A stretch of 38,323 nt of DNA, taken from assembly GCA_017548445.1 (NCBI GenBank), contig JAFYZZ010000047.1, positions 1 to 38,323 on the forward strand. Reading direction: 5' to 3'. Under the pieces are notes generated by a model. It made no database searches and was not told the DNA's origin. It worked only from the letters and a program-made list of their open reading frames with translations. This stretch comes from Bacteroidales bacterium. GTDB lineage: Bacteria > Bacteroidota > Bacteroidia > Bacteroidales > UBA932. Positions within the stretch are counted from its first letter, which is position 1, and every line of letters begins with the position of its first letter. The position numbers and the translations under genes are program-made. Positions 1 to 10,099 of this stretch are shown one piece after another.

Positions 1-639
1 GAGGCGGCGGCAGCCGCGGTGGCGATGCGCGCCGGGGGCGGAGCGGGCGACCCGATGCTGCTCGCGATGCTCAAGGATCTCCGCAAGGATCTCGGCAAGC
101 GGCTCAAGCTCCAGCCCTGGATCATCTTCGGCGATCCCGCCCTGGAAGATATGTCCATCCTCTACCCGGTCACTTTCGAGGAACTGAAGAACTGCCAGGG
201 GGTGGGCGAGGGCAAGGCCCGCAAGTTCGGCGAGGAGTTCATCAAGCTGATCAAGAAATACGTCGAGGAGAACGAGATCGAGCGCCCGGACGACTTCGTG
301 GTGAAGTCCACACCCAACAAGTCCGCCGCCAAGGTGGCGATCATCCAGAGCATCGACCGCCGCCTGTCGCTCGAGGACATCGCCCAGGCCCGCGGGATGG
401 ATATGGAGGAGCTGATGGGCGAGATCGAGGCTATCGTCTCCAGCGGCACCAAGCTCAACCTGGACTACTATATCGAGGAGAACCTGGACGAGGAGATCGT
501 CGAGGACATCTACCGGTATTTCAAGGAGGAGGCGACGTCGGACGACGTCCAGGCGGCCATCGACGCCCTGGGGCCGGATTATTACGAGAACGAGGTGCGG
601 CTGGTCCGGCTCAAATTCCTTTGTGAGATCGCGTCGTGA
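1..639 (+). CDS. recQ: RecQ-family ATP-dependent DNA helicase, C-terminal part (5' end outside window)
   Basis: The frame is open from base 1, so this is the 3' part of a longer gene and the first in-window GTG/ATG codons are not the true start. RecQ is a 3'-5' DNA helicase acting in recombination and replication-fork repair; the motor domains lie upstream of the window. What is visible is an HRDC-like helical segment, with the hallmark CQGVGEGKARKFGEEF at about residues 60-75 of the visible part. It is followed by an acidic helical tail of the kind found in the long RecQ proteins of Bacteroidota (SIDRRLSLEDIAQARGMDM resembles a helix-turn-helix extension). The stop overlaps the dnaG start by 4 nt (GTGA), so the two are probably co-transcribed and translationally coupled. 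Family confidence is good; the exact RecQ subtype cannot be judged from the C-terminus. Confidence 0.85.
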   Translation, partial: EAAAAAVAMRAGGGAGDPMLLAMLKDLRKDLGKRLKLQPWIIFGDPALEDMSILYPVTFEELKNCQGVGEGKARKFGEEFIKLIKKYVEENEIERPDDFVVKSTPNKSAAKVAIIQSIDRRLSLEDIAQARGMDMEELMGEIEAIVSSGTKLNLDYYIEENLDEEIVEDIYRYFKEEATSDDVQAAIDALGPDYYENEVRLVRLKFLCEIAS

Positions 640-2636
640 TACCCCAGGAGACCAAGAATCTGATCCTTGACACCGCGCAGATCGTGGATGTGGTGAGCGA
701 TTACGTGACGCTGAAGCGCCGCGGGGCCAACTATGTGGCCTGCTGCCCCTTCCACAACGAAAAGACACCCTCCTTCTACGTGTCGCCCACCAAGGGCATC
801 TACAAGTGTTTCGGCTGCGGCAAGTCGGGTACGGCCGTGGGATTCGTGATGGAACAGGAGCACTGTTCGTATGCCGAGGCCCTGCGCTACCTGGCCCGCA
901 AATACAACATCGAGATCGTCGAGGCGGAAGAATCCGCCGAAGAAATCGCCAAGAGGCAGCGCAGCGAAAGCCTGCTGCTCGTCTCCGATTTCGCCCGCCA
1001 GTTCTTCTGCGACCAGCTCAAGTCCGGCGAGGGCCGCTCCGTGGGCTACGCATACTACCGTTCCCGTGGCATCGAGGACGAGACCATTTCGCGCTGGAGC
1101 CTCGGCTGGGCCCCGAGCGGCCGCGCCACCCTCGTGGAGGCCGCCCGCAAGGCGGGCTACAAGGACGAATACCTGCTGGGCGCTGGCCTGGCGGTGCAGA
1201 ACGAGGACGGCTCGCTGTCCGACAAGTTCCGCGAGCGCGTGATGTTCCCGATCCATTCGGTAAGCGGGCGCGTAATCGCCTTCAGCGGCCGTACGCTCAA
1301 GTCGGACAACCCCGCGAAATACGTCAACTCGCCCGAGACGGAGATTTACGTCAAGAGCCGCAACCTGCTGGGCATCTACTTCGCCAAGGCGGACATCGCC
1401 CGGGAAGACCGCTGCATCCTCGTGGAGGGCAACGTGGACGTGGTGATGATGCACCAGCTGGGCATCACCAACGTGGTGGCCTCCTGCGGCACCTCGCTCA
1501 CTGTGGAGCAGGTGCGCCTGATCAAGAAGTTCACGGAGAACATCACCATTATGTATGACGGCGATTCGGCCGGCATCCACGCCGCCGAGCGCGCCGTGCC
1601 GATGATCCTGGACGAGGGGATGAACGTGCACATCGTGCCCTTGCCGGACGGCGACGACCCGGATTCCTTCTCGCGCAAGCATTCGCGCGACGAGGTCCGC
1701 GCCTTCGTCGAGGCGAACGAGAAGGACTTCATCGTCTTCAAGACGGACCTGCTGCTTGCGCAGGCGGCCGGCGACCCGCTGAAGAAGGCAGGCCTGATCA
1801 ACGGGATCGCGGACACCATCGCGCATATTCCGGACGCCGTGAAGCGCACGACCTACGCCGAGGCTACGGCCCGTCAGTTCGGCATCGAGGTGTCGATCCT
1901 GCTCGACCGGATCGCGCGTACGCGTCGCGCCCTGCAGGAGGAGATCCTCAAGCAGGTGGAACGTGAAGAGCGCCGCAGGCGCAACGGACTGCCTCCGGAA
2001 CCCGGCCTGGAGGATGCTCCGCCGGTGTCCGACAGCCCCCGGGAACAGGAACCGGCGGGTGCGTGGACGGAAGAGAACCGCATCCTGGGTCCTGCGGAAC
2101 GGGATTTGCTGTATTTCCTGCTGCGCTACGGCTGTCACGAACTGGACTTCGAGAGCGACTCGGAGTACTACAGCGGCAGTGAGCAGGACAAACCCAGCGT
2201 AGCCGATTTCATCCTGGCATCCTTCAGCGACGGCACCCGCTTTGCCAACTCCGCCTATGCCGACGTCTATGACGCCTATTTCGACCTTTATGACGAAGGT
2301 CTGGGCCAGGAGGAAATCGTGCGCCGCCTGCTGGACGCGCCGGACCGCCGGGTGGCCGGCATCGTCTCGGAACTCTCCACGGACAAGTACCGCCTGACGG
2401 TGGAGGCTTTTGAAAAATCGATGACGACGGTGCCCTCGTGGCTGGTGGCCCAGGTGCCCCGCGCCATCCTGAATTATGCCGAGCGGCGTCTGCAGGACCG
2501 CTACGAGCAGCTCCGGCGCAATTTGCCGGATGCCCCGCCGGACGTAGAACCGGCCATCCTGCAGGAAATGGTGAAGATCCAGGCTGCCCAGCGGAAGATC
2601 AGACAGAAAATGGGAAGAGAAAAAGATATCAGATAA
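636..2636 (+). CDS. dnaG: DNA primase DnaG
   Basis: DnaG synthesises the RNA primers used by the replicative polymerase. The 666-aa protein has the full bacterial layout. An N-terminal CHC2 zinc-binding domain has ligands C37, H40, C58 and C61 ([10 protein letters not shown] ... YKCFGCG). The catalytic core/TOPRIM domain contains [12 protein letters not shown] near residue 260 and YDGDSAG at about 307-313, which supply the metal-binding acidic residues. The C-terminal helicase-interacting region (about 480-666) is less conserved. The start is a GTG at 636 that overlaps the recQ stop; the reading [20 protein letters not shown] matches the usual DnaG N-terminus, so no earlier start is needed. 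The stop TAA shares one base with the metG ATG (TAATG). The residue 450-485 linker is proline- and glutamate-rich. Confidence 0.97.
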   Translation: MIPQETKNLILDTAQIVDVVSDYVTLKRRGANYVACCPFHNEKTPSFYVSPTKGIYKCFGCGKSGTAVGFVMEQEHCSYAEALRYLARKYNIEIVEAEESAEEIAKRQRSESLLLVSDFARQFFCDQLKSGEGRSVGYAYYRSRGIEDETISRWSLGWAPSGRATLVEAARKAGYKDEYLLGAGLAVQNEDGSLSDKFRERVMFPIHSVSGRVIAFSGRTLKSDNPAKYVNSPETEIYVKSRNLLGIYFAKADIAREDRCILVEGNVDVVMMHQLGITNVVASCGTSLTVEQVRLIKKFTENITIMYDGDSAGIHAAERAVPMILDEGMNVHIVPLPDGDDPDSFSRKHSRDEVRAFVEANEKDFIVFKTDLLLAQAAGDPLKKAGLINGIADTIAHIPDAVKRTTYAEATARQFGIEVSILLDRIARTRRALQEEILKQVEREERRRRNGLPPEPGLEDAPPVSDSPREQEPAGAWTEENRILGPAERDLLYFLLRYGCHELDFESDSEYYSGSEQDKPSVADFILASFSDGTRFANSAYADVYDAYFDLYDEGLGQEEIVRRLLDAPDRRVAGIVSELSTDKYRLTVEAFEKSMTTVPSWLVAQVPRAILNYAERRLQDRYEQLRRNLPDAPPDVEPAILQEMVKIQAAQRKIRQKMGREKDIR

Positions 2637-4690
2637 TGGATAAGGAATTCAAGAGAACCCTCGTGACCTGCGCGTTGCCATACGCCAACGGTCCGATCCA
2701 CATCGGCCACCTGGCCGGTGTCTATGTACCGGCCGACATCTATGTGCGTTACCTGCGGATGCGCGGCCGGGACGTATTGTATGTTTGCGGCTCCGACGAG
2801 CACGGCGTGCCCATCACCATCAAGGCCCGCCAGCAGGGCTGCACCCCGCAGGACATCGTGGACCGCTACCACGGCATCATCAAGGACTCCTTCGAGGGGC
2901 TCGGCATCCATTTCGACATCTACGGCCGCACCTCCTCCGAGGTGCACGCGAAGAACGCCTCCGGCTTCTTCCGCAAGCTCTACGACGAAGGCAAGTTCAT
3001 CACGAAGGAGAGCGAGCAATATTACGACCCGGAAGCGAAGACCTTCCTGGCGGACCGCTACATCGTGGGCACCTGCCCCAGGTGCGGCAATGAAGGCGCT
3101 TACGGCGACCAGTGCGAGAAGTGCGGCAGCACCCTCAGTCCCGAGGAGCTGATCAACCCGAAGAGCAAGCTCAGCGGCGCCGCGCCCGTGAAGAAGAAGA
3201 CCACCCACTGGTACCTTCCGCTGCAGGACTACGAGCAGTGGCTGCGCGAATGGATCCTGGAAGGCCACACCGAGTGGCGCTCCAACGTGTACGGCCAGGT
3301 GAAGAGCTGGCTGGACGGCGGGCTGCAGCCGCGCGCCGTCACGCGCGACCTCGACTGGGGCGTGCCCGTGCCCGTAGAGGGAGCCGAAGGCAAGGTCCTG
3401 TACGTATGGTTCGACGCCCCCATTGGCTACATTTCCAACACCATCGAACTGCTGCCCGACAGCTGGGAGCAGTGGTGGAAGTCGCCGGACACCCGGCTGG
3501 TGCACTTCATCGGCAAGGACAACATCGTCTTCCACTGCATCGTGTTCCCCGCGATGCTGAAGGCTTACGGCGACGGCTACATCCTCCCGGACAATGTTCC
3601 CGCCAACGAGTTCCTCAACCTCGAGGGCGACAAAATCTCCACCTCGCGCGGGTGGGCCGTGTGGGCGCACGAGTATCTGCAGGACTTCCCGGGCAAGGAG
3701 GACGTGCTGCGCTACGTGCTCACGGCCAACGCCCCGGAGACGAAGGACAACGACTTCAGCTGGAAGGACTTCCAGCAGCGCAACAACAGCGAGCTGGTGG
3801 CCATCTTCGGCAATTTCGTGAACCGGGCGATGGTGCTCACGCACAAGTATTTCGGGGGGAAGGTCCCGCCCTGCGGCAACCTGGAGCAGCTCGACCGGGA
3901 GCTCCTCGCCGAAATTCCGGCGCTGAAGGCCTCGATGGAGAAGAACATAGAGAATTTCCGTTTCCGCGAGGCGCTCAAGGATGCGATGGGCATCGCCCGC
4001 GCGGGCAACAAGTACATTTCCGACACGGAGCCCTGGAAGGTCGCCAAGACCGACCTGGACCGTACCGCCACCATCCTGAACCTGTCGCTGCAGGTCTGCG
4101 CGGACCTGGCCATCGCCTTCGAGCCCTTCACCCCGTTCGCCGCGAAACGGCTCCGGGAGATGCTCGGTTCGGAACTGGACTGGGAGATCCTCGGGCGGCC
4201 GCAGCTCCTGCCTGCCGGGCATCAGCTCGGTGCGGCGGAATTGCTCTTCGCCAAGATCGAGGACGACGCCATCGACGCGCAGCTTGCCCGGCTGGACGCC
4301 ATCCGCGCCGAGCGCGAGGCGGCCGCCAAGGCCGAGGCCGCGAAGCAGGTGGCTCCGCAGAAGGACGAATGCACCTTCGAGGAGTTCGAGAAGATGGACA
4401 TCCGCACGGCGACGGTCCTGGAGGCGGAGCGCGTGCCCAAGACCGACAAGCTGCTCAAGCTGACCATCGACACTGGCATCGACCGCCGCGTGATCGTGTC
4501 CGGCATCGCCGAGTATTACAGCCCCGAGGCGATGGTCGGCAGGCAGATCTGCATCCTGGCGAACCTGAAGCCGCGCACCATCCGTGGCATCGAGAGCCAC
4601 GGAATGATCCTGATGGCCAAGCAGGGCGACGGCTCTATGCGTTTCATCACCCCGCAGGAAGTGGTTGCCAATGGCGCCCAGGTGGGATAA
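2636..4690 (+). CDS. metG: Methionine--tRNA ligase
   Basis: MetRS charges tRNA-Met and initiator tRNA with methionine in the cytoplasm. The 684-aa protein is a class I synthetase with the HIGH motif as HIGHLAG (near residue 20-26). The KMSKS loop appears as KISTSR at residues 333-338. A four-cysteine zinc knuckle is CPRCGN ... CEKCGS (about residues 147-165). The C-terminal 110 residues form an EMAP II/Trbp111-type tRNA-binding OB fold ([18 protein letters not shown] ... [11 protein letters not shown]), typical of the long dimeric MetRS. The ATG at 2636 gives [20 protein letters not shown], the expected start just before the catalytic motif; the frame stays open upstream inside dnaG but that extension has no MetRS character. 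It overlaps dnaG by one base. Confidence 0.97.
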   Translation: MDKEFKRTLVTCALPYANGPIHIGHLAGVYVPADIYVRYLRMRGRDVLYVCGSDEHGVPITIKARQQGCTPQDIVDRYHGIIKDSFEGLGIHFDIYGRTSSEVHAKNASGFFRKLYDEGKFITKESEQYYDPEAKTFLADRYIVGTCPRCGNEGAYGDQCEKCGSTLSPEELINPKSKLSGAAPVKKKTTHWYLPLQDYEQWLREWILEGHTEWRSNVYGQVKSWLDGGLQPRAVTRDLDWGVPVPVEGAEGKVLYVWFDAPIGYISNTIELLPDSWEQWWKSPDTRLVHFIGKDNIVFHCIVFPAMLKAYGDGYILPDNVPANEFLNLEGDKISTSRGWAVWAHEYLQDFPGKEDVLRYVLTANAPETKDNDFSWKDFQQRNNSELVAIFGNFVNRAMVLTHKYFGGKVPPCGNLEQLDRELLAEIPALKASMEKNIENFRFREALKDAMGIARAGNKYISDTEPWKVAKTDLDRTATILNLSLQVCADLAIAFEPFTPFAAKRLREMLGSELDWEILGRPQLLPAGHQLGAAELLFAKIEDDAIDAQLARLDAIRAEREAAAKAEAAKQVAPQKDECTFEEFEKMDIRTATVLEAERVPKTDKLLKLTIDTGIDRRVIVSGIAEYYSPEAMVGRQICILANLKPRTIRGIESHGMILMAKQGDGSMRFITPQEVVANGAQVG

Positions 4691-4701
4691 TTCGTTGCGT
4701 T

Positions 4702-5847
4702 ATGAAAGTTCTGATCATTGACGACGAGCGGGCGATCCGCAATTCGCTGGGAGAGATCCTGAGCGACGAAGGTTACGAGGTGGAGACCGCCGAAGACGGG
4801 GCCGTGGGGCTCCAGAAGGTGGAGAAGGAGAAATACGACGTCATTTTCTGTGACATCAAGATGCCGGGAATGGACGGTATCGAGGTGCTCGGGAAGCTTA
4901 CCGAGATGGGCACCGACGCCGCCGTGGTGATGATTTCCGGCCACGCCGACATCGACACCGCCGTGGAGTGCATCAAGAAGGGGGCCTTCGACTTCGTGCA
5001 GAAGCCCCTGGACCTCAACCGCATCCTGATTACGGTCAAGAACGCAGGCGAGCGGGTGGTGCTGACCACCCAGAACAAGGCGCTCAAGAAGAAGGTGTAC
5101 GGTGCCGATATGATCGGCGATTCCGCCCCGATGCGGCACATCCGGGAGATGATCGCCAAGGTGGCGCCCACCGACGCCCGCGTCCTCATCGAGGGCCCCA
5201 ACGGTTCCGGCAAGGAACTGGTGGCGCGCAACCTGCACCAGTTGAGCGCGCGCAGCGCGGCTCCCTTCATCGAGGTGAACTGCGCCGCCATCCCCGGCGA
5301 GCTCATCGAGAGCGAGCTGTTCGGCCACGAGAAGGGCTCTTTCACCTCCGCCATCAAGCAGCACAAGGGCAAGTTCGAGCAGGCCGACGGCGGCACGCTC
5401 TTCCTGGACGAGATCGGCGATATGAGCCTTGCCGCGCAGGCAAAGGTGCTTCGCGTCCTGCAGGAGAAGAAGCTTTCCCGCGTGGGTTCCGACAAGGACA
5501 TCGAGGTGGACGTGCGCGTTGTCGCCGCCACCAACAAGGACCTGGCGAAGGAAATCGAGAAGGGAACGTTCCGGGAGGACCTCTACCACCGCCTGAGCGT
5601 CATCGTCATCCGCGTGCCGTCGCTGGACGAGCGCTGCGACGACATCCCCCAGCTGATCGAGTTCTTCAAGGCGCGGCATACCGACGGCAGCCGTCCCCGC
5701 AGTTTCTCGCCCGAGGCGGTGGAACTGCTGAAGAAGAAGCACTGGCCGGGCAACATCCGCGAGCTGGACAACGTGGTGGACCGGCTCCTTATCCTGGGCG
5801 ACGAGCCCGTCTCGGCCGCCAACGTCCGGGATTTCGTCAATTTGTAA
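4702..5847 (+). CDS. Sigma-54-dependent NtrC-type response regulator lacking a C-terminal HTH
   Basis: Two-component response regulator of 381 aa. The receiver domain (residues 1-120) has the acidic pocket D7/D8, phospho-acceptor D51 in FCDIKMPGMDG and the usual K near residue 103. A short linker leads to a sigma-54 AAA+ domain with Walker A GPNGSGKE (about 165-172). The sigma-54 contact loop reads GSFTSA at 212-217, where the classical motif is GAFTGA. Walker B is GGTLFLDEIGD, and HWPGNIRELDN marks the end of the AAA+ domain. The protein stops about 25 residues later at VRDFVNL, so the Fis-type DNA-binding domain of textbook NtrC proteins is absent. It starts 11 nt after metG. No kinase gene is adjacent; the NtrY-like kinase at 17737-21246 is the only candidate partner in this window (inference). 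Confidence 0.93.
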   Translation: MKVLIIDDERAIRNSLGEILSDEGYEVETAEDGAVGLQKVEKEKYDVIFCDIKMPGMDGIEVLGKLTEMGTDAAVVMISGHADIDTAVECIKKGAFDFVQKPLDLNRILITVKNAGERVVLTTQNKALKKKVYGADMIGDSAPMRHIREMIAKVAPTDARVLIEGPNGSGKELVARNLHQLSARSAAPFIEVNCAAIPGELIESELFGHEKGSFTSAIKQHKGKFEQADGGTLFLDEIGDMSLAAQAKVLRVLQEKKLSRVGSDKDIEVDVRVVAATNKDLAKEIEKGTFREDLYHRLSVIVIRVPSLDERCDDIPQLIEFFKARHTDGSRPRSFSPEAVELLKKKHWPGNIRELDNVVDRLLILGDEPVSAANVRDFVNL

Positions 5848-5905
5848 CCACGTAGGCGCCGCGGATGCCGTGCGTGGGCGTCGTGGAGGGCGGAGCGGAA
5901 ATTGG

Positions 5906-5930
5906 TTTTCCGGCAAACTTGCCCGGAAAA
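5906..5930. terminator. Hairpin between convergent genes, probable bidirectional terminator
   Basis: The sequence TTTTCCGG-CAAACTTG-CCCGGAAAA forms an 8-bp stem (TTTTCCGG/CCGGAAAA) that can extend by CAA/TTG past a one-base bulge. It lies in the short gap between the sigma-54 regulator (+) and the secreted protein (-), and the A/T ends of the stem give a U-run in either direction. This is a fold seen by eye; no energy calculation was made. Confidence 0.5.
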
Positions 5931-5965
5931 TAATTTACGTCCGCCCGCTGGGATGGCATCCGCCC

Positions 5966-6736
5966 CTAAAGGACTTTCGCGCCACGACGCCTGAAGCGCT
6001 GGAGCTCCGCTTCGGTGAAGCGGGCGTCGGCAGGCGTGCGGTACCGGCACTTCTCGTAGAAGAAGAGTTCGTACGTGTCGGTGGAAATCAGCATCTTGTA
6101 GCAGAAGGGTCCCTCGGCGGGATCGGCTGGGGCGATGACGACGCCTGCGAGGGCGTCGGGTTCCCGGGACAGGATGGCGGCGTCCGCCGCATCGGGGTTG
6201 AGGTACACCGTGCGGCCGTCCAGGCGGGGGCCGGCCGTGGCGGAGATGCCGCCGTAGGCCGCCCGGTCGGAGAGCATCGCCCGTTCGACGAAAGTCTGGA
6301 TGATGTCCAGGAACGCCCCCATCATCACCAGTTCGCGCCCGCTGGGGTCGTCGGCGCCGGCGATGGGCATCCGGACCACTTCGAAGGCCTGTTTGAGCTG
6401 GTCTTTCTCGCCTTCCTTCCCGCCTTTGGTCAGGACCAGGAAGATGATGCCGCGGTCCTGCGCCAGGGAGAGGAAGTAATAGGAAGAGGAGGAGGAAAGC
6501 CGGCGATAGTCTTCCGGGCTGCAGAATTCGTAGGGCGAGATGCGCCAGTGGACGGCGATCCCTTCACGCAGGGTGAGCTCCAGGAAGGAATTGCCTGCGA
6601 GGACCATCTTGGTGGTCTTGGTGGGGAAGTCGGCGAGGCGCAGTTTGCGCGTGTACACCTTCCCCTGGCCCCAGGCCGGCAGCGTGGCGGCCAGCAGGAA
6701 GAGGGTCAGAAAAAGATGGCGCAAACGGATTCCCAT
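5966..6736 (-). CDS. Conserved secreted protein of unknown function (Bacteroidota type)
   Basis: A 256-aa protein with a clear Sec signal peptide: MGIRLRHLF, a hydrophobic core LTLFLLAATLPAW, and a likely signal peptidase I site after AWG/Q (about residue 24). The mature part begins with VYTRKLRLADFPTKTTKMVL and includes the segment WRISPYEFCSPEDYRRL. I recognise this as a conserved Bacteroidota type without a known role; no catalytic motif is visible. A start six codons earlier (6754) is possible. I prefer 6736 because a TAACTTTG -7 box (6742-6749, minus strand) lies 5 nt before it and inside the longer version, and because the signal peptide then starts normally. It is divergent from dnaX with only 39 bp between the starts, and convergent with the upstream regulator. 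Confidence 0.75.
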   Translation of the reverse strand: MGIRLRHLFLTLFLLAATLPAWGQGKVYTRKLRLADFPTKTTKMVLAGNSFLELTLREGIAVHWRISPYEFCSPEDYRRLSSSSSYYFLSLAQDRGIIFLVLTKGGKEGEKDQLKQAFEVVRMPIAGADDPSGRELVMMGAFLDIIQTFVERAMLSDRAAYGGISATAGPRLDGRTVYLNPDAADAAILSREPDALAGVVIAPADPAEGPFCYKMLISTDTYELFFYEKCRYRTPADARFTEAELQRFRRRGAKVL

Positions 6737-6741
6737 ACGGC

Positions 6742-6749
6742 CAAAGTTA
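6742..6749 (-). promoter_or_regulatory. Bacteroidota -7 box TAACTTTG, predicted leaderless start
   Basis: On the minus strand TAACTTTG matches the TAnnTTTG consensus. A TTTA lies 20 nt upstream (6770-6773) as a weak -33 element. Only 5 nt separate the box from the ATG of the secreted protein, so transcription should begin at or next to the start codon. Confidence 0.6.
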
Positions 6750-6761
6750 CACAAAAATCAT

Positions 6762-6769
6762 TACATTTG
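6762..6769 (+). promoter_or_regulatory. Bacteroidota -7 box TACATTTG, predicted leaderless start of dnaX
   Basis: TACATTTG matches TAnnTTTG and ends 6 nt before the dnaX ATG, which predicts a leaderless or nearly leaderless mRNA. No good -33 element is seen. The box is part of a short dyad (TTACA-TT-TGTAA, 6761-6772) and overlaps the divergent promoter region, so the two promoters probably compete. Confidence 0.6.
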
Positions 6770-6775
6770 TAAACT

Positions 6776-8602
6776 ATGTCAGACTACGTCGTATCAGCCC
6801 GCAAATACCGTCCGGACTCCTTCGAGTCGCTGATCGGACAGGACAACATCGCACGGACCCTCAAGAACTCGATCCAGCGCGGCCAGCTCGCGCACGCCTA
6901 CCTGTTCTGCGGCCCCCGGGGCGTTGGCAAGACCAGCGCCGCGCGCATCTTCGCCAAGACCATCAACTGCGCCCACCCGGGACCCGACCTGGAACCCTGC
7001 GGGGAGTGCGACTCCTGCCGTTCCTTCGCCGAGGGCCGCTCCTATTGCATCCACGAGCTGGATGCGGCGTCCAACAACGGCGTGGAGGATATCAAGACCC
7101 TGATGGACCAGGTGCAGATTCCGCCGCAGGTGGGCCGCTATTCCGTGTTCATCATCGACGAGGTGCATATGCTGTCGCAGTCGGCCTTCAACGCCTTCCT
7201 GAAGACGCTGGAAGAGCCGCCCGCACACGCCATCTTCATCCTCGCCACCACGGAGAAGCACAAGATCCTGCCCACCATCCTGAGCCGCTGCCAGACCTAC
7301 GACTTCAACCGCATCGGCGTACCGGATATCGTGCGCAACCTGCGGAGCATCGCGGGCAAGGAGGGGGTGACGGTGGACGACGAGTCGCTGCACGTGATCG
7401 CCCACAAGGCGGACGGCGCGATGCGCGACGCCCTCACGCTCTTCGACCAGACGGTGGCCTTCTGCGGCACGGACATCCATTACGAGGACGTGATCCGCAA
7501 CCTGGGCGTGCTGGATTACGAATACAGCTTCCGGCTGGTGGATGCCTTCCTCGCGGGGGATTACGCCTCGGCGCTGCTTACCTTCGACGACATCCTCGCC
7601 AAGGGCTTCAACGCGCTGCATTTCGTGTCGGCGCTGAGCACGCACCTGCGCGACCTGCTGGTAAGCCGCACCGGGGGCCTGGATGCCCTGCTGGACCTGC
7701 CGGACTCGCTCCGGGCGCGCTACAAGGAGCAGGGCGGACGCTGCAGCGTGAAGTGGCTCTACGACGCGCTCGGCATCACCACCGCCTGCGAAGCGGGGTA
7801 CCGCCTCTCCACGAATCCCAGGCTTCACATAGAATTCGCCTTGATGAAACTCGCCTTCCTTCAGAATCAGCCTTCAACCCAACCGGTCTCTCAGCCTTCG
7901 ACCGTTCCTGCACAGCGGGAGCGGCAACTGCCTCCGGAGACCGTAGCCACCCTCGGCTCCGTAAGAGGGAGGGGCCCGCTTCCGGAGGAAGTGGGAGGGG
8001 TCCGGCAAAGCCGGACGTCTCAGGAGGCAGTTGGCCGTCCCGCGGAGCCGGAGAAGAGCAGTGTGGGGGATGAGCGAAGCGAAGTTTCGGAGGGCAGCAG
8101 CTCCACCGTCGAGTCTCCCCGGAAGAAACGCAAGACGGGAGCGGCGCTGTCGCTGGCAGCGCTGCTGGGCGACGACGAGCCGGAACTGATGCCGGCGAGC
8201 AGCCCGGAGCCCAAGCCGGCGGAACAGGCCCTGCCGACCGACGAGGAGGTGGCCGCCAGATGGAAAGACCTGGCGGCGATGTACGGCGCCCAGCCCCGCC
8301 TGGCCAACGCCCTGGCCAACGCCACGCTCCAGTGCCGCGAAGAAGACGGCCGCAAGGTGGTGGACTTCTCCGTGACCAACGAAGCCCAGAAAAAATGGAT
8401 CGAAGAGAGGATCCTCCGCGACCTCGAAGACAAATTCGCCAAGCTCACGGGCTGCGGCCGCATCCGGCTGGAGCCGTCGGTGCCCGCCGAAGAAGAACAG
8501 GGTCCCCGTATCTATATGCCCACGGAAAAAGCCGAAGACCTGATGAGCAAGAACGAAGAAGTCCGCAAACTCGTCGTGGACCTGGGACTGGACATCAAAT
8601 AG
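6776..8602 (+). CDS. dnaX: DNA polymerase III subunit gamma/tau
   Basis: The clamp-loader ATPase that assembles the sliding clamp and, through tau, links polymerase to helicase. The 608-aa protein begins with the typical [22 protein letters not shown]. It has Walker A GPRGVGKT at 46-53 and four zinc ligands C65, C75, C78 and C81. Walker B/DExx is [11 protein letters not shown], and sensor 1 lies in [19 protein letters not shown]. Clamp-loader domains II-III run to about residue 365. A low-complexity linker (about 365-460) follows, then a C-terminal domain (about 480-608). The linker is odd: residues 384-420 are encoded by a palindromic, repeat-like DNA segment (see 7925-8033) and carry no recognisable protein fold. 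It heads the dnaX-lptB-cmk-ispH run, with 7 nt to lptB. Confidence 0.96.
   Translation: MSDYVVSARKYRPDSFESLIGQDNIARTLKNSIQRGQLAHAYLFCGPRGVGKTSAARIFAKTINCAHPGPDLEPCGECDSCRSFAEGRSYCIHELDAASNNGVEDIKTLMDQVQIPPQVGRYSVFIIDEVHMLSQSAFNAFLKTLEEPPAHAIFILATTEKHKILPTILSRCQTYDFNRIGVPDIVRNLRSIAGKEGVTVDDESLHVIAHKADGAMRDALTLFDQTVAFCGTDIHYEDVIRNLGVLDYEYSFRLVDAFLAGDYASALLTFDDILAKGFNALHFVSALSTHLRDLLVSRTGGLDALLDLPDSLRARYKEQGGRCSVKWLYDALGITTACEAGYRLSTNPRLHIEFALMKLAFLQNQPSTQPVSQPSTVPAQRERQLPPETVATLGSVRGRGPLPEEVGGVRQSRTSQEAVGRPAEPEKSSVGDERSEVSEGSSSTVESPRKKRKTGAALSLAALLGDDEPELMPASSPEPKPAEQALPTDEEVAARWKDLAAMYGAQPRLANALANATLQCREEDGRKVVDFSVTNEAQKKWIEERILRDLEDKFAKLTGCGRIRLEPSVPAEEEQGPRIYMPTEKAEDLMSKNEEVRKLVVDLGLDIK
7925..8033. 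repeat. Palindromic repeat-like segment inside the dnaX linker
   Basis: Two 17-nt arms with one mismatch face each other: 7925-7941 (CAACTGCCTCCGGAGAC) and 8017-8033 (GTCTCAGGAGGCAGTTG). Between them sit two further hairpins: 7975-7995 (CCCGCTTCC-GGA-GGAAGTGGG, 9 bp including one G-U) and 8001-8015 (TCCGGC-AAA-GCCGGA, 6 bp). Such nested palindromes are typical of intergenic REP- or MITE-like elements rather than of coding DNA, yet the dnaX frame runs through unbroken. Flanking DNA also looks repeat-derived (TCAGCCTTC occurs twice at about 7870-7900; GAGCGAAGCGAAG occurs at about 8072). No second full copy lies in this window, so its status as a dispersed repeat is inference. Confidence 0.55.
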
Positions 8603-8609
8603 AAGGGAT

Positions 8610-9386
<777 letters not shown>

Positions 9387-9391
9387 CCTAT

Positions 9392-10099
9392 ATGCGATTC
9401 CCTGACATCACCATTGCCGTGGACGGTTTTTCTTCGACCGGCAAGAGCACTTTCGCGCGGCAGATCGCGCAGCATTTCGACTTCCTGTACCTCGACTCCG
9501 GTGCGATGTACCGCGGGGTGACGCTCTTTGCGCAGGAACAGGGCCTGATCAGCCCGGACAACGAGATCGATCCGGCCCTTGAGGCCGCCCTGGAGACGCT
9601 CGACCTGCATTTCGCGCCGGGCACCATCCTCCATATGGGCGAACGCAACATCGAGAAGCAGATCCGTTCGATGGAAGTGTCCGCGCAGGTCAGCCCCATC
9701 GCCGCCGTGCCCTACGTGCGCAACTATGTGGACCGCCGGCTGCACGAATTCTCGGCCGCCGGCCGCGTCGTGATGGACGGCCGCGACATCGGCACCACCG
9801 TATTCCCGAACGCGGAGATCAAGGTCTTTATGACGGCCCGTCCCGAGGTGCGCGCCCAGCGCCGCTTCGACGAACTCGTGTCCAAGGGCGAGCATCCCGT
9901 GTTCGAGGAAGTGATGAAGAACCTGGAGGAGCGCGACTACATCGACTCCCACCGGGAAACCTCCCCGCTGCGCCGGGCGGAAGATTCCTTCGAGCTGGAC
10001 AACTCCGAGATGACGATCAGCGAGGAGATCACCTGGGCGGAAGGCCTGATCCGCGGGAAATTCCTCCTGCTGGACGCGCCCGGGAACGACGCGGCGTGA
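9392..10099 (+). CDS. cmk: Cytidylate kinase
   Basis: Phosphorylates CMP/dCMP to the diphosphate in the cytoplasm. The 235-aa protein has the P-loop GFSSTGKST (12-20), the CMP-binding signature DSGAMYRG (about 35-42), and the downstream DGRDIGTTVFP and ARPEVRAQRRFDEL motifs of the family. The C-terminal RREDS-like element appears as SPLRRAEDS. The start ATG lies 5 nt after the lptB stop. The stop TGA shares a base with the ispH ATG (TGATG), so cmk and ispH are translationally coupled. Confidence 0.95.
   Translation: MRFPDITIAVDGFSSTGKSTFARQIAQHFDFLYLDSGAMYRGVTLFAQEQGLISPDNEIDPALEAALETLDLHFAPGTILHMGERNIEKQIRSMEVSAQVSPIAAVPYVRNYVDRRLHEFSAAGRVVMDGRDIGTTVFPNAEIKVFMTARPEVRAQRRFDELVSKGEHPVFEEVMKNLEERDYIDSHRETSPLRRAEDSFELDNSEMTISEEITWAEGLIRGKFLLLDAPGNDAA

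Noticed and set aside
582..2138. A 518-codon minus-strand frame opposite dnaG
   Set aside because: Shadow of dnaG; no family resemblance.
2501..4600. A 699-codon minus-strand frame opposite metG
   Set aside because: It is a shadow of metG codon bias; no protein-like motifs.
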